This document shows, in pieces, positions 7,175 through 13,709 of a stretch of DNA of 18,355 nt. The stretch is from CAZNRY01 sp964575675 (lineage in GTDB: Bacteria; Eisenbacteria; RBG-16-71-46; CAIMUX01; VGJL01). How positions within the stretch are numbered: position 1 is the first letter of the stretch; every line of letters begins with the position of its first letter. Under the pieces are notes generated by a model. It worked only from the letters and a program-made list of their open reading frames with translations, was not told the origin of the DNA and made no database searches. A program made the translations under genes and the position numbers. The stretch covers positions 1 to 18,355 of the forward strand of contig CAZNRY010000079.1 of the NCBI GenBank assembly GCA_964575675.1. The letters run 5' to 3'.

Positions 7175-10147
7175 GTGAAACTTACTATGGGCCCAGGGGG
7201 AAGCATCAGTGCATTGCTGGTGGCCGGCCTCCTCGTTGGTCTCGCGTTGCCGGCCGGAGCTTTCCAGCCGGTCAATCAGAATCAGACCTACGAGATCCTG
7301 CTGCCGGAGTACGACATCGAGGGATATCAGTCAGCGGACGGCAAGGTGGGCGGCGCCCAGGTTGCCGGCACGCTGGTCGATCGCTACGGCGGCAACTGGA
7401 AGGTCCAATCCTGGAACCACAGGTCGGGGACCCCGCGCTGGGTCTATGGAACGAGCGCCAAGGTTGCGGATCAGATCCGGGACGCAGCCGACGCGGAGCG
7501 CTTGGCGCGGCAGATCGTCTCCCAGAACGAAGACGTTCTTCGGGCGGATCCGAGGAACCTTCGCCTCGCCGCCACCCCCAATGTGGCGGGCAAGTGGGCG
7601 GTCCACTTCCAGCAGACTTGGAACGGGATCGATGTCTGGGATGCGACCGTTCGGCTCGTCTTTTCCGAGGACGGACGCCTGATGATCATGGGCTCGGACT
7701 ACCATCCGAACATCGCCCTGAGCCCGGTGCCCGTCGTGAGCGAGACGCAGGCGGTCGAGATCGCCCGCGCGGCCGTGCCGTTCAACCAGGCGACGGACAG
7801 CGTCATCGGCAAGGGGACGCTTCTCGTCCTGCCGTATCCTCTCTCGGCAAGCGAGGTCGAGTATCACCTAGTGTGGCGCGTGCGCGTGCACACCGAGGAT
7901 CCGCTCGGGACCTGGGTGACGCACGTCGACGCCCAGAGCGGCCGGATTCTGTGGCGGTACAATGACATCTCCTTCGCCTACGCCGGAACGACGTCGACCC
8001 AGGTTCAGTACCGGAGCTACTGCGACGGCATCGTCCCGATGACCCTTCCGTACCTCCGGATCACAGTCACCGGCATCGGCGCGGTGAACAGCGATGTGCA
8101 CGGCAACTGGTCGATCGCGGGGACCGGCGGAGCGCGCTCGGTGACGAGCGACCTGTACGGGCCGTACGTCGACGTGAACAATATCCAGGGGGCGCAGGCG
8201 GCCTTCTCGGGGACGGCACAGGAAGACACGCCGCTCACGGTCAGCTTCCTGGATGCGAACGCCCGCAAGGACGAGCGGGACACCTTCGACGCGGTCAACG
8301 ACATCCACGATTTCTTCGAGACCTTCGCTCCGGGGTTCGGCTACTCGAACGCGCGGATCACGGCGAATGTCAACCGCAGCAGCACCTGCAACGCCTACTG
8401 GGACGGGACGATCAACTTCTACATGGCGGGCGGCGGCTGCGCGAACACGGGCGAGATGCAGCAGGTCGTTCATCATGAGTTCGGCCACGGCGTGCAGAAC
8501 GCGATCCTCGGACAGCAGGGGGATCAGGGCCTTGGCGAGGGGAACAGCGACATCCTCGGGAACCTCATGACGCAGGATCCGATCATCGGTCGCGGCTTCT
8601 ACACGGGCAACTGCACGAGTGGAATCCGCAACTCGCTGAACACCCTCAGGTACCCGGAAGACGTGATCGGGCAGCAAATCCACTACGCCGGTCAGGTGAT
8701 CGCGGGTTTCAACTGGGATTCAATGGTCCTTCTTCAGGCTCAGTACGGCGAGTCGGTCGGGACGTTCCTCTCGGCGGAGCGGTGGCACGACGGACGCGTC
8801 CTGTTGCATCCCACAGTTCAGCCGGACCAGGTGCTCGCGACCTTTGTCGCCGATGACGACAACGGCAACCTGGACGACGGCACGCCGCACCACGCGATCT
8901 TCTGCGATGCGGCGGACAACCATGGCTTCTCATGCCCCGCGATCCTCGTGGGCGTGTATGTGTCGCACAACGGCCACCCGTACTCGGGCGATCGGATCGT
9001 CGGCTACGACGTCCGCGGGACCTTCACCTCTCTTCCGATCGGCGTGGGAAACATCGTTCCGGGATCGGTCCAGACCCACTACAGGGTCGATGGCGGCAGC
9101 TACACCGATTTGCCGATGACGGCGACCGGGAACCCGGACGAGTATGGGGCGCTGATCCCGGCGCAGCCGTACGGGAGCATCGTCGAGTACTACATCTCCG
9201 GGAGCGACGATCTTGGGCATTACGGAACGAGCCCGAAGACGGCGCCCACCGAGTTGCACTACTTCCAGGTCAACGACACGTTCGCGGACGAGATGGAAAC
9301 GCAGACCGCTTGGAAGGCCGGTGCGACGGATGACAACGCGAGCACGGGCGTGTGGACGCGGGTCGATCCGATCGGCACGACCTCGACCAGCGGATACCAG
9401 GCGCAGCCGGAAGACGATCATACCGCGGCGCCCGGCGCGATCTGTTGGGTGACCGGCCAGGGTACCGTCGGCGGCGGCCCCGGCGACGCAGACGTGGACG
9501 GCGGCAAGACGACGCTCTTCTCGCCCAAGTTCGATCTGAACGACGCCACCGACGTGGCGGTGAACTATTGGAAGTGGTTCTCGAACAATCGAGGCAACGA
9601 TCCGAGCACGGACTACTGGAAGGTCGATGTTTCGAACGACGGGGGCGCGACCTGGATATCGGTCGAGAACACCCTCGCTGCCACGACCGAAGCCTGGGTC
9701 GAAAACAGCTTCAACCTCGCCACCTACATCGCGACTCCCGGGATCGTTCAGTTCCGCTTCGTCGCGGAAGATCTGTCGCCGGGATCGCTCATCGAGGCGG
9801 GGATCGACGATTTCCTCCTCACGGCGGTGTTCGACGTGACGGATGCGGGCGACAACTTCTCCGTCCGCTTGGTCACGGGTCTGCAGCAGAACGCGCCGAA
9901 CCCGTTCGGTCCGGCGACCGACATCCGCTTCCGTCTCTCGAATCCGGGGACGGTTTTGCTTGCGATCTACGACGCGAGCGGCCGACGGGTGGCGGAACTT
10001 GCGAACGGGACGATGACTCCGGGAGACCATCACATTATCTGGAACGGCACGGACGCGTCGGATCGCCCGGTCGCGGCCGGAACGTACTTCTGCCGCCTCA
10101 TCGCGGACGGCAAGGACTACAGCGCGAGGATGGTCCTCATTAAGTAG
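7175..10147 (+). CDS. Secreted fungalysin/thermolysin-like (M36/M4) zinc metalloprotease with C-terminal FlgD-like sorting domain
   Basis: A 990-residue exported endopeptidase. The GTG at 7175 follows AAGGAG by 8 bases and begins directly with a signal peptide (hydrophobic core about 13-26, cleavage after AGA), so I prefer it to the ATG at 7112, which has no spaced ribosome site. Residues about 105-265 look like an FTP/PepSY-type inhibitory propeptide ending in RILWRYNDI. The catalytic domain carries the zinc motif HEFGH (434-438) and the third ligand Glu455 in GEGNSD, with Asp459 completing E-x3-D. It ends with the NGNLDDGTPHHAIFCDA segment (563-579) typical of M36. Then follow an Ig-like domain (about 589-698), a MAM/jelly-roll-like binding domain (701-890) and a C-terminal FlgD-like/Por-type domain with APNPFGP and YDASGRRVAEL (about 899-990). 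The last domain often directs secretion or surface attachment. A likely role is degradation of external protein. Confidence 0.9.
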   Translation: MKLTMGPGGSISALLVAGLLVGLALPAGAFQPVNQNQTYEILLPEYDIEGYQSADGKVGGAQVAGTLVDRYGGNWKVQSWNHRSGTPRWVYGTSAKVADQIRDAADAERLARQIVSQNEDVLRADPRNLRLAATPNVAGKWAVHFQQTWNGIDVWDATVRLVFSEDGRLMIMGSDYHPNIALSPVPVVSETQAVEIARAAVPFNQATDSVIGKGTLLVLPYPLSASEVEYHLVWRVRVHTEDPLGTWVTHVDAQSGRILWRYNDISFAYAGTTSTQVQYRSYCDGIVPMTLPYLRITVTGIGAVNSDVHGNWSIAGTGGARSVTSDLYGPYVDVNNIQGAQAAFSGTAQEDTPLTVSFLDANARKDERDTFDAVNDIHDFFETFAPGFGYSNARITANVNRSSTCNAYWDGTINFYMAGGGCANTGEMQQVVHHEFGHGVQNAILGQQGDQGLGEGNSDILGNLMTQDPIIGRGFYTGNCTSGIRNSLNTLRYPEDVIGQQIHYAGQVIAGFNWDSMVLLQAQYGESVGTFLSAERWHDGRVLLHPTVQPDQVLATFVADDDNGNLDDGTPHHAIFCDAADNHGFSCPAILVGVYVSHNGHPYSGDRIVGYDVRGTFTSLPIGVGNIVPGSVQTHYRVDGGSYTDLPMTATGNPDEYGALIPAQPYGSIVEYYISGSDDLGHYGTSPKTAPTELHYFQVNDTFADEMETQTAWKAGATDDNASTGVWTRVDPIGTTSTSGYQAQPEDDHTAAPGAICWVTGQGTVGGGPGDADVDGGKTTLFSPKFDLNDATDVAVNYWKWFSNNRGNDPSTDYWKVDVSNDGGATWISVENTLAATTEAWVENSFNLATYIATPGIVQFRFVAEDLSPGSLIEAGIDDFLLTAVFDVTDAGDNFSVRLVTGLQQNAPNPFGPATDIRFRLSNPGTVLLAIYDASGRRVAELANGTMTPGDHHIIWNGTDASDRPVAAGTYFCRLIADGKDYSARMVLIK

Positions 10148-10207
10148 CACTGCGTAGTCGACCCGGGGCGGATGGCCCCGACCGGAGCGCTTGCTTCGGT
10201 GATCTCG

Positions 10208-10246
10208 ATCGAGCCTCGTCCCCTTCGGGGGGCGGGGCTCGATTCT
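10208..10246 (+). terminator. Intrinsic-type terminator after the protease gene
   Basis: ATCGAGCC (10208-10215) pairs with GGCTCGAT (10236-10243). Inside, CCCC and GGGG flank a TTCG tetraloop. The hairpin lies 60 bases past the protease stop and is followed by only a short T/C-rich stretch. Confidence 0.65.
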
Positions 10247-10317
10247 CATCGGTGCGAGCGAGGGAGAGCAGGCAGGAAGTTGCCGGGGGAGGCGGCATCC
10301 GGCATGCAGAAGGCGCC

Positions 10318-10347
10318 TTGACCGTCGGATGGGCGTGCCCCTACAAT
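10318..10347 (+). promoter_or_regulatory. Strong sigma-70-type promoter of the poly-Cys leader and carbonic anhydrase gene
   Basis: TTGACC at 10318-10323 and TACAAT at 10342-10347 each match consensus at 5 of 6 positions and are 18 bases apart. The expected start point, near 10354-10357, falls at or within 3 bases of the leader peptide ATG, so the transcript would be essentially leaderless. No ribosome-binding site is present there, in agreement. Confidence 0.65.
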
Positions 10348-10356
10348 GAAGCCGCC

Positions 10357-10452
10357 ATGGACCTCATCCTCTATCACTTGGCGTGTTGTTGTTGCGTCGA
10401 TGTAGATCGCCGGGAGGAGGTCCGGGCTATGGGAGGGGACCGGTTCAGATAG
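10357..10452 (+). CDS. Poly-cysteine leader peptide (31 codons), probable cysteine attenuator
   Basis: The small reading frame begins MDLILYHLACCCCVDVD and ends at a TAG at 10450-10452. It contains four consecutive Cys codons (TGT TGT TGT TGC, 10384-10395). It sits between a near-consensus promoter and a perfect intrinsic terminator (10478-10510), upstream of a beta-carbonic-anhydrase-family gene. This is the layout of an amino-acid attenuator: a ribosome stalled on Cys codons would change folding of the downstream RNA. Leaderless poly-Cys short ORFs acting as cysteine-responsive attenuators are known from mycobacteria. Here, GGTCC (10419-10423) can pair with GGACC (10437-10441), or GGGGAC (10435-10440) with GTCCCC (10454-10459), and these are mutually exclusive. 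GGGCT (10424-10428) can also pair with AGCCC (10476-10480) and open the base of the terminator. Translation and function are inferred. Confidence 0.6.
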   Translation: MDLILYHLACCCCVDVDRREEVRAMGGDRFR

Positions 10453-10477
10453 AGTCCCCGCAGGAGAGAAGGTAGAG

Positions 10478-10510
10478 CCCACCGCTTCCCGGCGGTGGGT
10501 TTTTGTTTTT
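10478..10510 (+). terminator. Intrinsic terminator between leader peptide and carbonic anhydrase gene (attenuator)
   Basis: CCCACCGC (10478-10485) pairs perfectly with GCGGTGGG (10492-10499) across a 6-base loop, followed by TTTTTGTTTTT (10500-10510). It is the most classical terminator in the window. It lies within a transcription unit, 25 bases after the leader-peptide stop and 63 bases before the next ATG, as expected for an attenuator. Confidence 0.85.
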
Positions 10511-10572
10511 GGCTAGAAACCTCCCCGAAGGGTGCGAAGCACTCGAGGGAACGATGGAAGGAGATCTCGATC

Positions 10573-11154
10573 ATGAGCGCCATACACGATGAGATTCTAC
10601 AAGCCAACGCAAGGTACGCAGCGACCTTCGGAGATAGGGCGAAGCTCGCGATGCCGCCAGCGAGACGGTTCGCGATCCTGACCTGCATGGACGCCCGTCT
10701 CGATCCGGCAAAGTTCGCCGGGCTCGCAGAAGGGGATGCGCATGTCATCCGGAACGCCGGGGGACGCGCCAGCGACGACGCCATCCGTTCCCTCGTCATC
10801 TCCCACAAGCTCCTCGGGACGAACGAGTGGTTCGTCATCCATCACACCAACTGCGGGATGGAACTCTTCAAGAGCGAGACGATGGCGCGCCTGCTGGCCC
10901 ACAGTCTCTCCACCGCGAGTTTTGACGGGAAGGAATGGCACGACCCGAACGACGGGCCGGGTTCGGTCGAGGGGGAGTACATCGACTGGCTCACGATCGG
11001 CAATCAGGAAACGAGCGTCGCTGCCGATGTCGCGCGGATCCGGCGCCATCCGCTCGTACCGAAGACGATCGCCATCCACGGTTTCATCTTCGATGTGACG
11101 ACGGGCGGGCTGACGGAGATACAGGAACGAGAGGAGGCTCGTTCGATTCGATAG
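10573..11154 (+). CDS. Beta-carbonic anhydrase family protein (Rv1284/CanA-like clade)
   Basis: A cytoplasmic zinc enzyme of 193 residues. The zinc-site motifs of beta-carbonic anhydrases are present: C38-x-D40-x-R42 in LTCMDARLD, and H91-x2-C94 in HHTNCGM. It shares with the mycobacterial Rv1284-type clade the MPPxRRFAILTCMDARLD start, HVIRNAGG (57-64), and the ending HGFIFDVTTGGL (169-180). Carbonic anhydrases hydrate CO2. The same fold also includes COS hydrolase and CS2 hydrolase, and in mycobacteria Rv1284 lies beside sulfate-assimilation genes. Because this gene follows a poly-Cys attenuator, a sulfur-linked role (COS or CS2 hydrolysis, or bicarbonate supply) is plausible but inferred. 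The ATG follows AAGGAG by 9 bases, and a GC-rich hairpin follows the gene, so it appears to be the only gene of its unit. Confidence 0.85.
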   Translation: MSAIHDEILQANARYAATFGDRAKLAMPPARRFAILTCMDARLDPAKFAGLAEGDAHVIRNAGGRASDDAIRSLVISHKLLGTNEWFVIHHTNCGMELFKSETMARLLAHSLSTASFDGKEWHDPNDGPGSVEGEYIDWLTIGNQETSVAADVARIRRHPLVPKTIAIHGFIFDVTTGGLTEIQEREEARSIR

Positions 11155-11169
11155 TTGCAGGAAGGATGC

Positions 11170-11199
11170 GCCGGCGCTCGGAGCAGACCGGGCGCCGGC
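11170..11199 (+). terminator. Terminator-like hairpin after the carbonic anhydrase gene
   Basis: GCCGGCGC (11170-11177) pairs with GCGCCGGC (11192-11199), continued by a T-G wobble and CGG/CCG around the loop AGCAGA. The stem is 12 bp. Only a short TTT follows, so termination strength is uncertain. Confidence 0.5.
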
Positions 11200-11385
11200 A
11201 GCGTTTGGGGCGGCGGAGAGATGGTCCTTGGGTCTGACCTACGCCTCCCTCAGCTTGGCCATGATCTGCTCATAGGATTCGGTCCCAGCCGAAGAGGGGG
11301 GGCCTCGAGAGGTCAAGGACACACTGAAGGGTGGTGGATTCACTGCCCCACGGGGAACCGGAACAGGAGACGGATGAAAAACGAT

Positions 11386-11414
11386 TTGACCACTTGGCGA
11401 CTTGGCCATAAAGT
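11386..11414 (+). promoter_or_regulatory. Promoter and ArsR-type operator of the first arsR gene
   Basis: TTGACC (11386-11391) and TAAAGT (11409-11414) are 17 bases apart. The arsR ATG at 11421 comes 6 bases after the -10, suggesting a leaderless mRNA. Between and over the boxes lies TTGGC-N6-GCCATAA (11394-11411), a TGGC/GCCA dyad repeated with identical spacing at 11761-11778. Its overlap with the -10 fits autorepression by the encoded ArsR. Confidence 0.55.
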
Positions 11415-11420
11415 AGAGGA

Positions 11421-11726
11421 ATGAGAACGCCCACTCCAACGGGGAAGGATCTCTTTCGATCGCAGGCGCGCGTCCTCAAGGCGCTCGCCAACGAATCGCG
11501 CCTCATGATCGTCGACCGGCTGAGCCGGGGAGAGTGCAGCGCTGGGGAGCTCACGCGCCTCGTCGGCACCGATCAAACAACAGTCTCAAAGCACCTTGCC
11601 GTCCTGCGAGCTCACGGAATCGTCGAGGACCGCAGGGAGGGAAGCGTCGTGGTCTACCGCCTGCTGACGCCGTGCGTCACGAACTTCTTCTCGTGCGCTG
11701 CGCAAGTGCTGAAAGGGGTGCGATGA
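11421..11726 (+). CDS. arsR: ArsR/SmtB-family metalloregulator
   Basis: A 101-residue winged-helix repressor. The helix-turn-helix is visible as ECSAGELTRLVGTDQTTVSKHLAVLRAHGIV (38-68), followed by the wing REGSVVVYRLL (72-82). Likely sensor thiols are C39, C85 and C92; the last two lie in LLTPCVTNFFSCA. This C-terminal Cys pair is what I recall for ArsR proteins paired with DUF318 permeases and small thioredoxin-fold proteins, as is the case here. Binding of As(III) or an organoarsenical would release the repressor. A matching operator lies in its own promoter and another before the permease gene. The ATG has no spaced ribosome site. A 16-codon reading frame overlaps the start by ATGA (see findings). 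Confidence 0.88.
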   Translation: MRTPTPTGKDLFRSQARVLKALANESRLMIVDRLSRGECSAGELTRLVGTDQTTVSKHLAVLRAHGIVEDRREGSVVVYRLLTPCVTNFFSCAAQVLKGVR

Positions 11727-11760
11727 GGCGCAACTCTTTATTTGATATGTGCATGCCGGC

Positions 11761-11778
11761 TTGGCCATATTGCCATAA
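11761..11778 (+). promoter_or_regulatory. Second ArsR-type operator, upstream of the DUF318 permease gene
   Basis: TTGGC-CATATT-GCCATAA has the same half-sites and the same 6-base gap as the sequence at 11394-11411. A TTGATA (11742-11747) and CATATT (11766-11771) pair with 18-base spacing could be the promoter it overlaps. This suggests that the efflux genes have their own regulated promoter in addition to read-through from arsR. Confidence 0.5.
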
Positions 11779-11808
11779 TCCGCACAGAGAAATGATCTCG
11801 GGGTGTTC

Positions 11809-12897
11809 ATGACCAACCACAGAAACACGATGACCGTCTCGGCAGAGCCGCCGATGTCCACCCAACCCCGGCGACGAGGTCGCGCGCTCCAAACTATTCT
11901 CGTCATTCTGGCGGCTGTCGTCTGGGTGCTCGTCTACCGGAGCCTCGAACCCTTCTCCAGGTGGTTCTCATACGACCTGCTTGGGCTGCCGGCGGGCACG
12001 CGACTGGCCGCAGCGATCCAGTTCCTCATCTTCGAAGCGCCGAAGGTGATGATGCTGCTCACGGTGGTGGTCTTCGGCGTCGGGATCGTACGCTCGTTCT
12101 TCACGCCCGAGCACACGCGCCGCATTCTCGCCGGCAAGCGCGAGGCCGCCGGCAATGTCCTTGCCGGTCTGCTTGGCGTCGTTACCCCGTTCTGTTCCTG
12201 CTCGGCCGTGCCGCTCTTCATCGGCTTCGTGACGACCGGTGTCCCGCTCGGCGTCACGTTCTCTTTCCTCATCTCCGCGCCCATGGTCAACGAAGTCGCC
12301 CTTGTGCTTCTCTTCGGACTCTTCGGCTGGAAGGTGGCGCTACTCTACATGAGCACCGGTCTGGCCATCGCGATTGTCGGCGGATGGGTGATCGGCCGGC
12401 TGCGTCTCGAACGCTGGGTTGAAGGATGGGTCTACAAGATGCCGTCAGGCGCTCGCGAGGCGGCCGATGAACCGATACTGACGTGGGCCGACAGGGTAAC
12501 CCTCGGACGCGCCGCGGTGAGGGACATCGTCGGGAAGGTCTGGCCGTATGTGTTGGCCGGCATCGCCGTGGGAGCGGGCATCCACGGATACGTCCCCGAG
12601 GATTTCATGGCGTCCATCATGGGCGAGGGGGTCTGGTGGTCCGTCCCTCTCGCCGTGCTGATCGGGATCCCGATGTACTCCAACGCGGCGGGGATCATCC
12701 CCGTTGTTCAGGCGCTTCTCGGGAAGGGGGCCGCGCTCGGGACGGTGCTCGCATTCATGATGGCCGTCATCGGGCTATCACTCCCCGAGATGATCATCCT
12801 TCGGAAGGTTCTCAAGGTCCCGCTCATCGTCGTCTTCACGGGCGTGGTCGGCTTTGGCATCTTGGTTGTCGGCTATCTTTTCAATGTTCTCACTTGA
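11809..12897 (+). CDS. DUF318/UPF0718 permease, ArsP-like organoarsenical efflux protein
   Basis: A 362-residue integral membrane protein with about eight hydrophobic helices in two halves. The family core TPFCSCSAVPLFIGFVTTG (126-144) contains the Cys pair C129 and C131 of the FCSCS motif, followed by SFLISAPMVNEVALVLL. The second half repeats the theme with GIPMYSNAAGIIPVVQALL. ArsP members export trivalent methyl- and phenylarsenicals, including reduced roxarsone; other DUF318 proteins are linked to other metals. The ArsR-type operator and the following ArsF/ArsG genes favour arsenic. I prefer ATG at 11809 (GGGG about 5 bases upstream); an in-frame GTG at 11803 would add two residues. A 36-base gap separates it from the thioredoxin-fold gene, its usual partner. 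Confidence 0.85.
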   Translation: MTNHRNTMTVSAEPPMSTQPRRRGRALQTILVILAAVVWVLVYRSLEPFSRWFSYDLLGLPAGTRLAAAIQFLIFEAPKVMMLLTVVVFGVGIVRSFFTPEHTRRILAGKREAAGNVLAGLLGVVTPFCSCSAVPLFIGFVTTGVPLGVTFSFLISAPMVNEVALVLLFGLFGWKVALLYMSTGLAIAIVGGWVIGRLRLERWVEGWVYKMPSGAREAADEPILTWADRVTLGRAAVRDIVGKVWPYVLAGIAVGAGIHGYVPEDFMASIMGEGVWWSVPLAVLIGIPMYSNAAGIIPVVQALLGKGAALGTVLAFMMAVIGLSLPEMIILRKVLKVPLIVVFTGVVGFGILVVGYLFNVLT

Positions 12898-12933
12898 GGG
12901 AAGCGGTGTTCGCTTCCGTTGGGAGGATTCTCC

Positions 12934-13167
12934 ATGTCCCTAATCCAGGTGCTCGGTCCCGGCTGTGAGAAGTGCCAGGTGCTCTATGAACGCACCAGGC
13001 AGGCCGCGCAAGAGCTCGGTCTCGAATGCGAGATCGAGAAGATCTCGGACATCGAGGCGATCGTCAGTTTCGGAGTCCTCTCGACCCCGGCCCTCGTGGT
13101 CGACGGCACGGTCAAGATGAATGGCCGCGTCCCCACCGTCGCGCAACTGAAGGAGATGCTCGCATGA
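12934..13167 (+). CDS. Small thioredoxin-fold protein (TM0996/MTH895 type, ArsE-like)
   Basis: A 77-residue cytoplasmic glutaredoxin-like protein. The redox motif is C11-E-K-C14 in LGPGCEKCQ, and the cis-proline is P52 in STPALVVDG. The whole fold is minimal, as in archaeal MTH895. The ATG is preceded by GGGAGG at a spacing of 7. It sits between the DUF318 permease and the ArsF-family gene and overlaps the latter by ATGA, so it is co-translated. In Shewanella the arsE-arsF pair is reported to form a nitroreductase for trivalent nitroaromatic arsenicals; this protein occupies the ArsE position. Alternatively it could simply hand reductant or metal(loid) to the permease. Confidence 0.82.
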   Translation: MSLIQVLGPGCEKCQVLYERTRQAAQELGLECEIEKISDIEAIVSFGVLSTPALVVDGTVKMNGRVPTVAQLKEMLA

Positions 13168-13709
13168 TGATGCAAGCGGCCTCCCGATCCGGAAACTGCA
13201 AGGAGAGCCGGCCGAATGCTCCGGTCCGTTATGGACTCGCCGTCCTGGCGCTCCTTGGGATTCTCGCCGCCGGGGGAGCGCTTGTCTGGAGCGCCCGCGC
13301 CGAGGCGCCCGTCCCGAATGCTCCGGCCGATTCAACGGGGGCTGCGCCGGACACGACGGCACTGCCGCACCGGGTCGTCGCCTATTATTTCCACACGTCC
13401 TATCGCTGCGCATCCTGCAGGAAGATCGAGGCGTACGCGACCGAGGCCGTCGTTGCCGGCTTCCCCGGCGAGCTCAAGGACGGCCGGCTCGTCTGGCGCA
13501 TCGTCAACGTCGAGGAGAAAGGCAACGAGCACTTCGTGAACGACTACCAGCTCTTCACGAAGTCCGTCATCCTCATCGACGAGCGGGATGGGCAACAGAA
13601 ATCCTGGAAGAACCTCGCGAAGGTGTGGGAGCTTCTCGGCGACAAGGAACGCTTCCTGCGCTACGTCCGGGCGGAAGCGCGCGCGTACTTGACGGCGGAG
13701 CAGCGATGA
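13164..13709 (+). CDS. arsF: ArsF-family protein, predicted nitrophenyl-arsenical nitroreductase subunit
   Basis: A 181-residue membrane-anchored protein: one N-terminal helix (about 23-44), a Pro/Ala-rich linker, then a thioredoxin-like domain beginning VVAYYFHTSYRCASCRKIE with C82-x2-C85. The segments LVWRIVNVEE (109-118) and HFVNDYQLFTKSVILID (123-139) are characteristic of the group annotated as ArsF. ArsF was defined with ArsE and ArsG in Shewanella as part of resistance to trivalent nitroaromatic arsenicals; I know of no biochemistry outside that setting. The ATG at 13164 has AGGAG 8 bases upstream and overlaps the preceding stop; two further ATGs follow directly. The gene overlaps arsG by ATGA, giving a tightly coupled trio. 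Confidence 0.8.
   Translation: MMMQAASRSGNCKESRPNAPVRYGLAVLALLGILAAGGALVWSARAEAPVPNAPADSTGAAPDTTALPHRVVAYYFHTSYRCASCRKIEAYATEAVVAGFPGELKDGRLVWRIVNVEEKGNEHFVNDYQLFTKSVILIDERDGQQKSWKNLAKVWELLGDKERFLRYVRAEARAYLTAEQR

Noticed and set aside
8930..10249. A 439-codon minus-strand frame
   Set aside because: It lies opposite the protease C-terminal domains and crosses the terminator; its composition is Arg/Val/Asp-rich with no motif.
11239..11439. A 66-codon minus-strand frame ending SYEQIMAKLREA
   Set aside because: The end looks protein-like, but the rest is Pro/Ser-rich and it covers the arsR promoter and start on the other strand; no family recognised. At most a gene remnant.
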